Origin: Archilochus colubris
Taxonomy: Eukaryota; Chordata; Aves; Apodiformes; Trochilidae
Direction of reading: 5' to 3'
DNA: 64,000 nucleotides
NCBI GenBank assembly: GCA_023079485.1
Contig: CM041091.1
Location: 32,820,146-32,884,145 of the forward strand
This document shows, one piece after another, positions 63,157 to 64,000 of the stretch. Below the pieces are notes generated by a model that saw only the letters and a list, made by a program, of their open reading frames with translations, was not told the DNA's origin and made no database searches. The number at the start of each line of letters is the position of its first letter. The stretch's first letter is position 1. Position numbers and translations under genes: made by a program.

Positions 63157-63300
63157 TTAGTTAGATAAACAGTCCTGTAGGTGAAGAGCTTTTTGGATCC
63201 CAGCAGCGAGGGCCTGGGGAGTGGGAGTCTCAGCAGTGCAGCTGCAGGGGATTCCTGCCCCTCCCAGGGCTTCAGCAGTTGTTGGGCCAATGGCAGCAAA
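63157..63300 (-). CDS. UROS: UROS terminal exon
   Basis: Forty-seven codons plus TAA at 63157-63159. The acceptor AG is at 63301-63302. Confidence 0.96.
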   Translation of the reverse strand, partial: FAAIGPTTAEALGGAGIPCSCTAETPTPQALAAGIQKALHLQDCLSN

Positions 63301-64000
63301 CTGGAAGGAGGTTGGTTGGAGTTACAATGGTGTTGTGTCAGCTCTCAGCTGCTCAGGTACAAACCCTTCCTCTTTGCTCACACTCTCAGCATGGCAGCTC
63401 CTATAGCTGCACTTCCCAACCTCTACAAACCACTCCAGGTTGAAGATTTTCAGTATTAAAAGCCTCTCAGTTGAGCTGCTTAGAAAAGATGGTTATGTCT
63501 CTCACCATTAAACAGTTGAAGCTCTCAGCCCCACAAAACAGGAGAAGTGAGAGGAATTTATTATGCCTCAGACTGTATCTGCTGATTCCAGCAAGAACTA
63601 CTCACCCTCTCACATCCCAAAAAGAAACTTAAGTCTGCAACCAGTGGAGAGGGGGTGTGCTGCTTGTGGCAAAAAATTCCAGGTGAAAACAGTTTCTCAG
63701 CTATATAACATTTGTTATAAACATTTTTTTTTCCTCAGCCATATAACTTTCAGACTCTCAGCTATATAACATTTGTGTTTGCTATAACCTGTCTTCTCAG
63801 AGACATAAACGCATAAGAGAAAATGAATGTTTCTAATGGGTGTAAAAACTTTCCTCTCTCTCATTTGCCCACCCCAGCCTTGCTCCCTATTTTATTTCAC
63901 CACTGTTAAAGAGCAGGTACCTTGATGTGGTCAATAAAATCCCCAGAGAGCTTCTGAATGTGCTGGAGGCAAAACTTGACACCAGATGGACTGAAGAACA
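63157..64000 (-). CDS. UROS: UROS (uroporphyrinogen-III synthase), last two coding exons, partial
   Basis: UROS (EC 4.2.1.75) closes hydroxymethylbilane and inverts ring D to form uroporphyrinogen III, the fourth step of haem synthesis, in the cytosol. Only the C-terminal 73 residues (of about 265) are here: 26 in the exon entering from the window edge (63921-64000) and 47 in the last exon (63157-63300). The first reads [20 protein letters not shown] (human [20 protein letters not shown]). The second begins [12 protein letters not shown] (human [12 protein letters not shown]) and continues [15 protein letters not shown] (human CTAESPTPQALATGI). Both belong to the HemD fold, and the serine-rich FFSPSG loop faces the active-site cleft in that family. 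The intron is GT-AG, 620 bases, phase 0. The last residues (LQDCLSN) differ from human. It is convergent with EDRF1. Confidence 0.96.
63301..63920 (-). other. UROS last intron
   Basis: Contains a repeated CTCAGCTATATAACATTTGT motif (two full copies and one partial copy at about 63695-63775). Confidence 0.85.
63695..63788. repeat. Short imperfect repeat in the UROS last intron
   Basis: CTCAGCTATATAACATTTGT occurs at about 63696 and 63758, with a degraded copy (CTCAGCCATATAACTTT) between them at about 63734. Spacing is about 38 and 24 bases. Confidence 0.75.
63921..64000 (-). CDS. UROS: UROS penultimate exon, cut by the window end
   Basis: Twenty-six full codons ending DFIDHIK before donor GTACCT. 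The first two bases in the window belong to a codon that starts outside it. Confidence 0.95.

Noticed and set aside
63563..63769. CAACGKKF text suggesting a C2H2 zinc finger
   Set aside because: Only the first half of a finger is imitated; the spaced histidine pair is absent, and the frame lies in the UROS last intron.

Overview
The window is vertebrate nuclear DNA, almost certainly from a bird. The evidence is threefold: several CR1-type LINE fragments with the avian-style ATTCTATG tail and no mammalian SINEs that I can recognise; small introns with standard splice sites; and three genes whose exons translate into clear orthologues of human chromosome 10q26 genes in conserved order: TEX36 (minus), EDRF1 (plus), UROS (minus, partial). 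I cannot name the species.

Layout. Positions 1 to about 30,000 are a gene-poor, AT-rich interval in which I find no supportable exon, only CR1 remnants, microsatellites and a small tandem repeat. From 30,565 to 35,369 the minus strand carries a complete four-exon TEX36 (170 codons before the stop) with a perfect palindromic cAMP-response element just upstream of its start codon. About 3.1 kb further on, head to head with TEX36, a CpG island (about 38,105 to 38,760) with two CCAAT boxes in a duplicated module starts EDRF1. EDRF1 runs on the plus strand from 38,495 to 59,969 in 25 coding exons. All junctions are in phase and give a 1,227-residue protein. One intron (18) must be GC-AG to keep the frame. 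Two young, nearly identical CR1 copies sit in introns 2 and 21, both in sense orientation. EDRF1 poly(A) signals cluster at 60,550 to 60,596. Convergent to it, the last two coding exons of UROS lie at 63,157 to 63,300 and 63,921 to beyond the window end.

How the genes relate. EDRF1 is a nuclear factor tied to erythroid differentiation and globin expression. UROS is the fourth enzyme of haem synthesis. They are tail-to-tail neighbours, so two genes needed by red-cell precursors share a small interval. TEX36 is a testis gene, and its CRE-containing promoter fits that. In human the metalloprotease gene MMP21 lies between EDRF1 and UROS. Here the gap from the EDRF1 stop to the UROS stop is only about 3.2 kb and I see no trace of MMP21, which agrees with its reported loss in birds along with other left-right-asymmetry genes.

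I did not find a novel system such as a selfish cassette or an unknown protein family. The points most worth a second look are the MMP21-less junction, the GC-AG intron with a donor rebuilt at the spliced junction, the compact TEX36 with its CRE, the duplicated CCAAT module, and the CR1 pair that shares an inherited frameshift.
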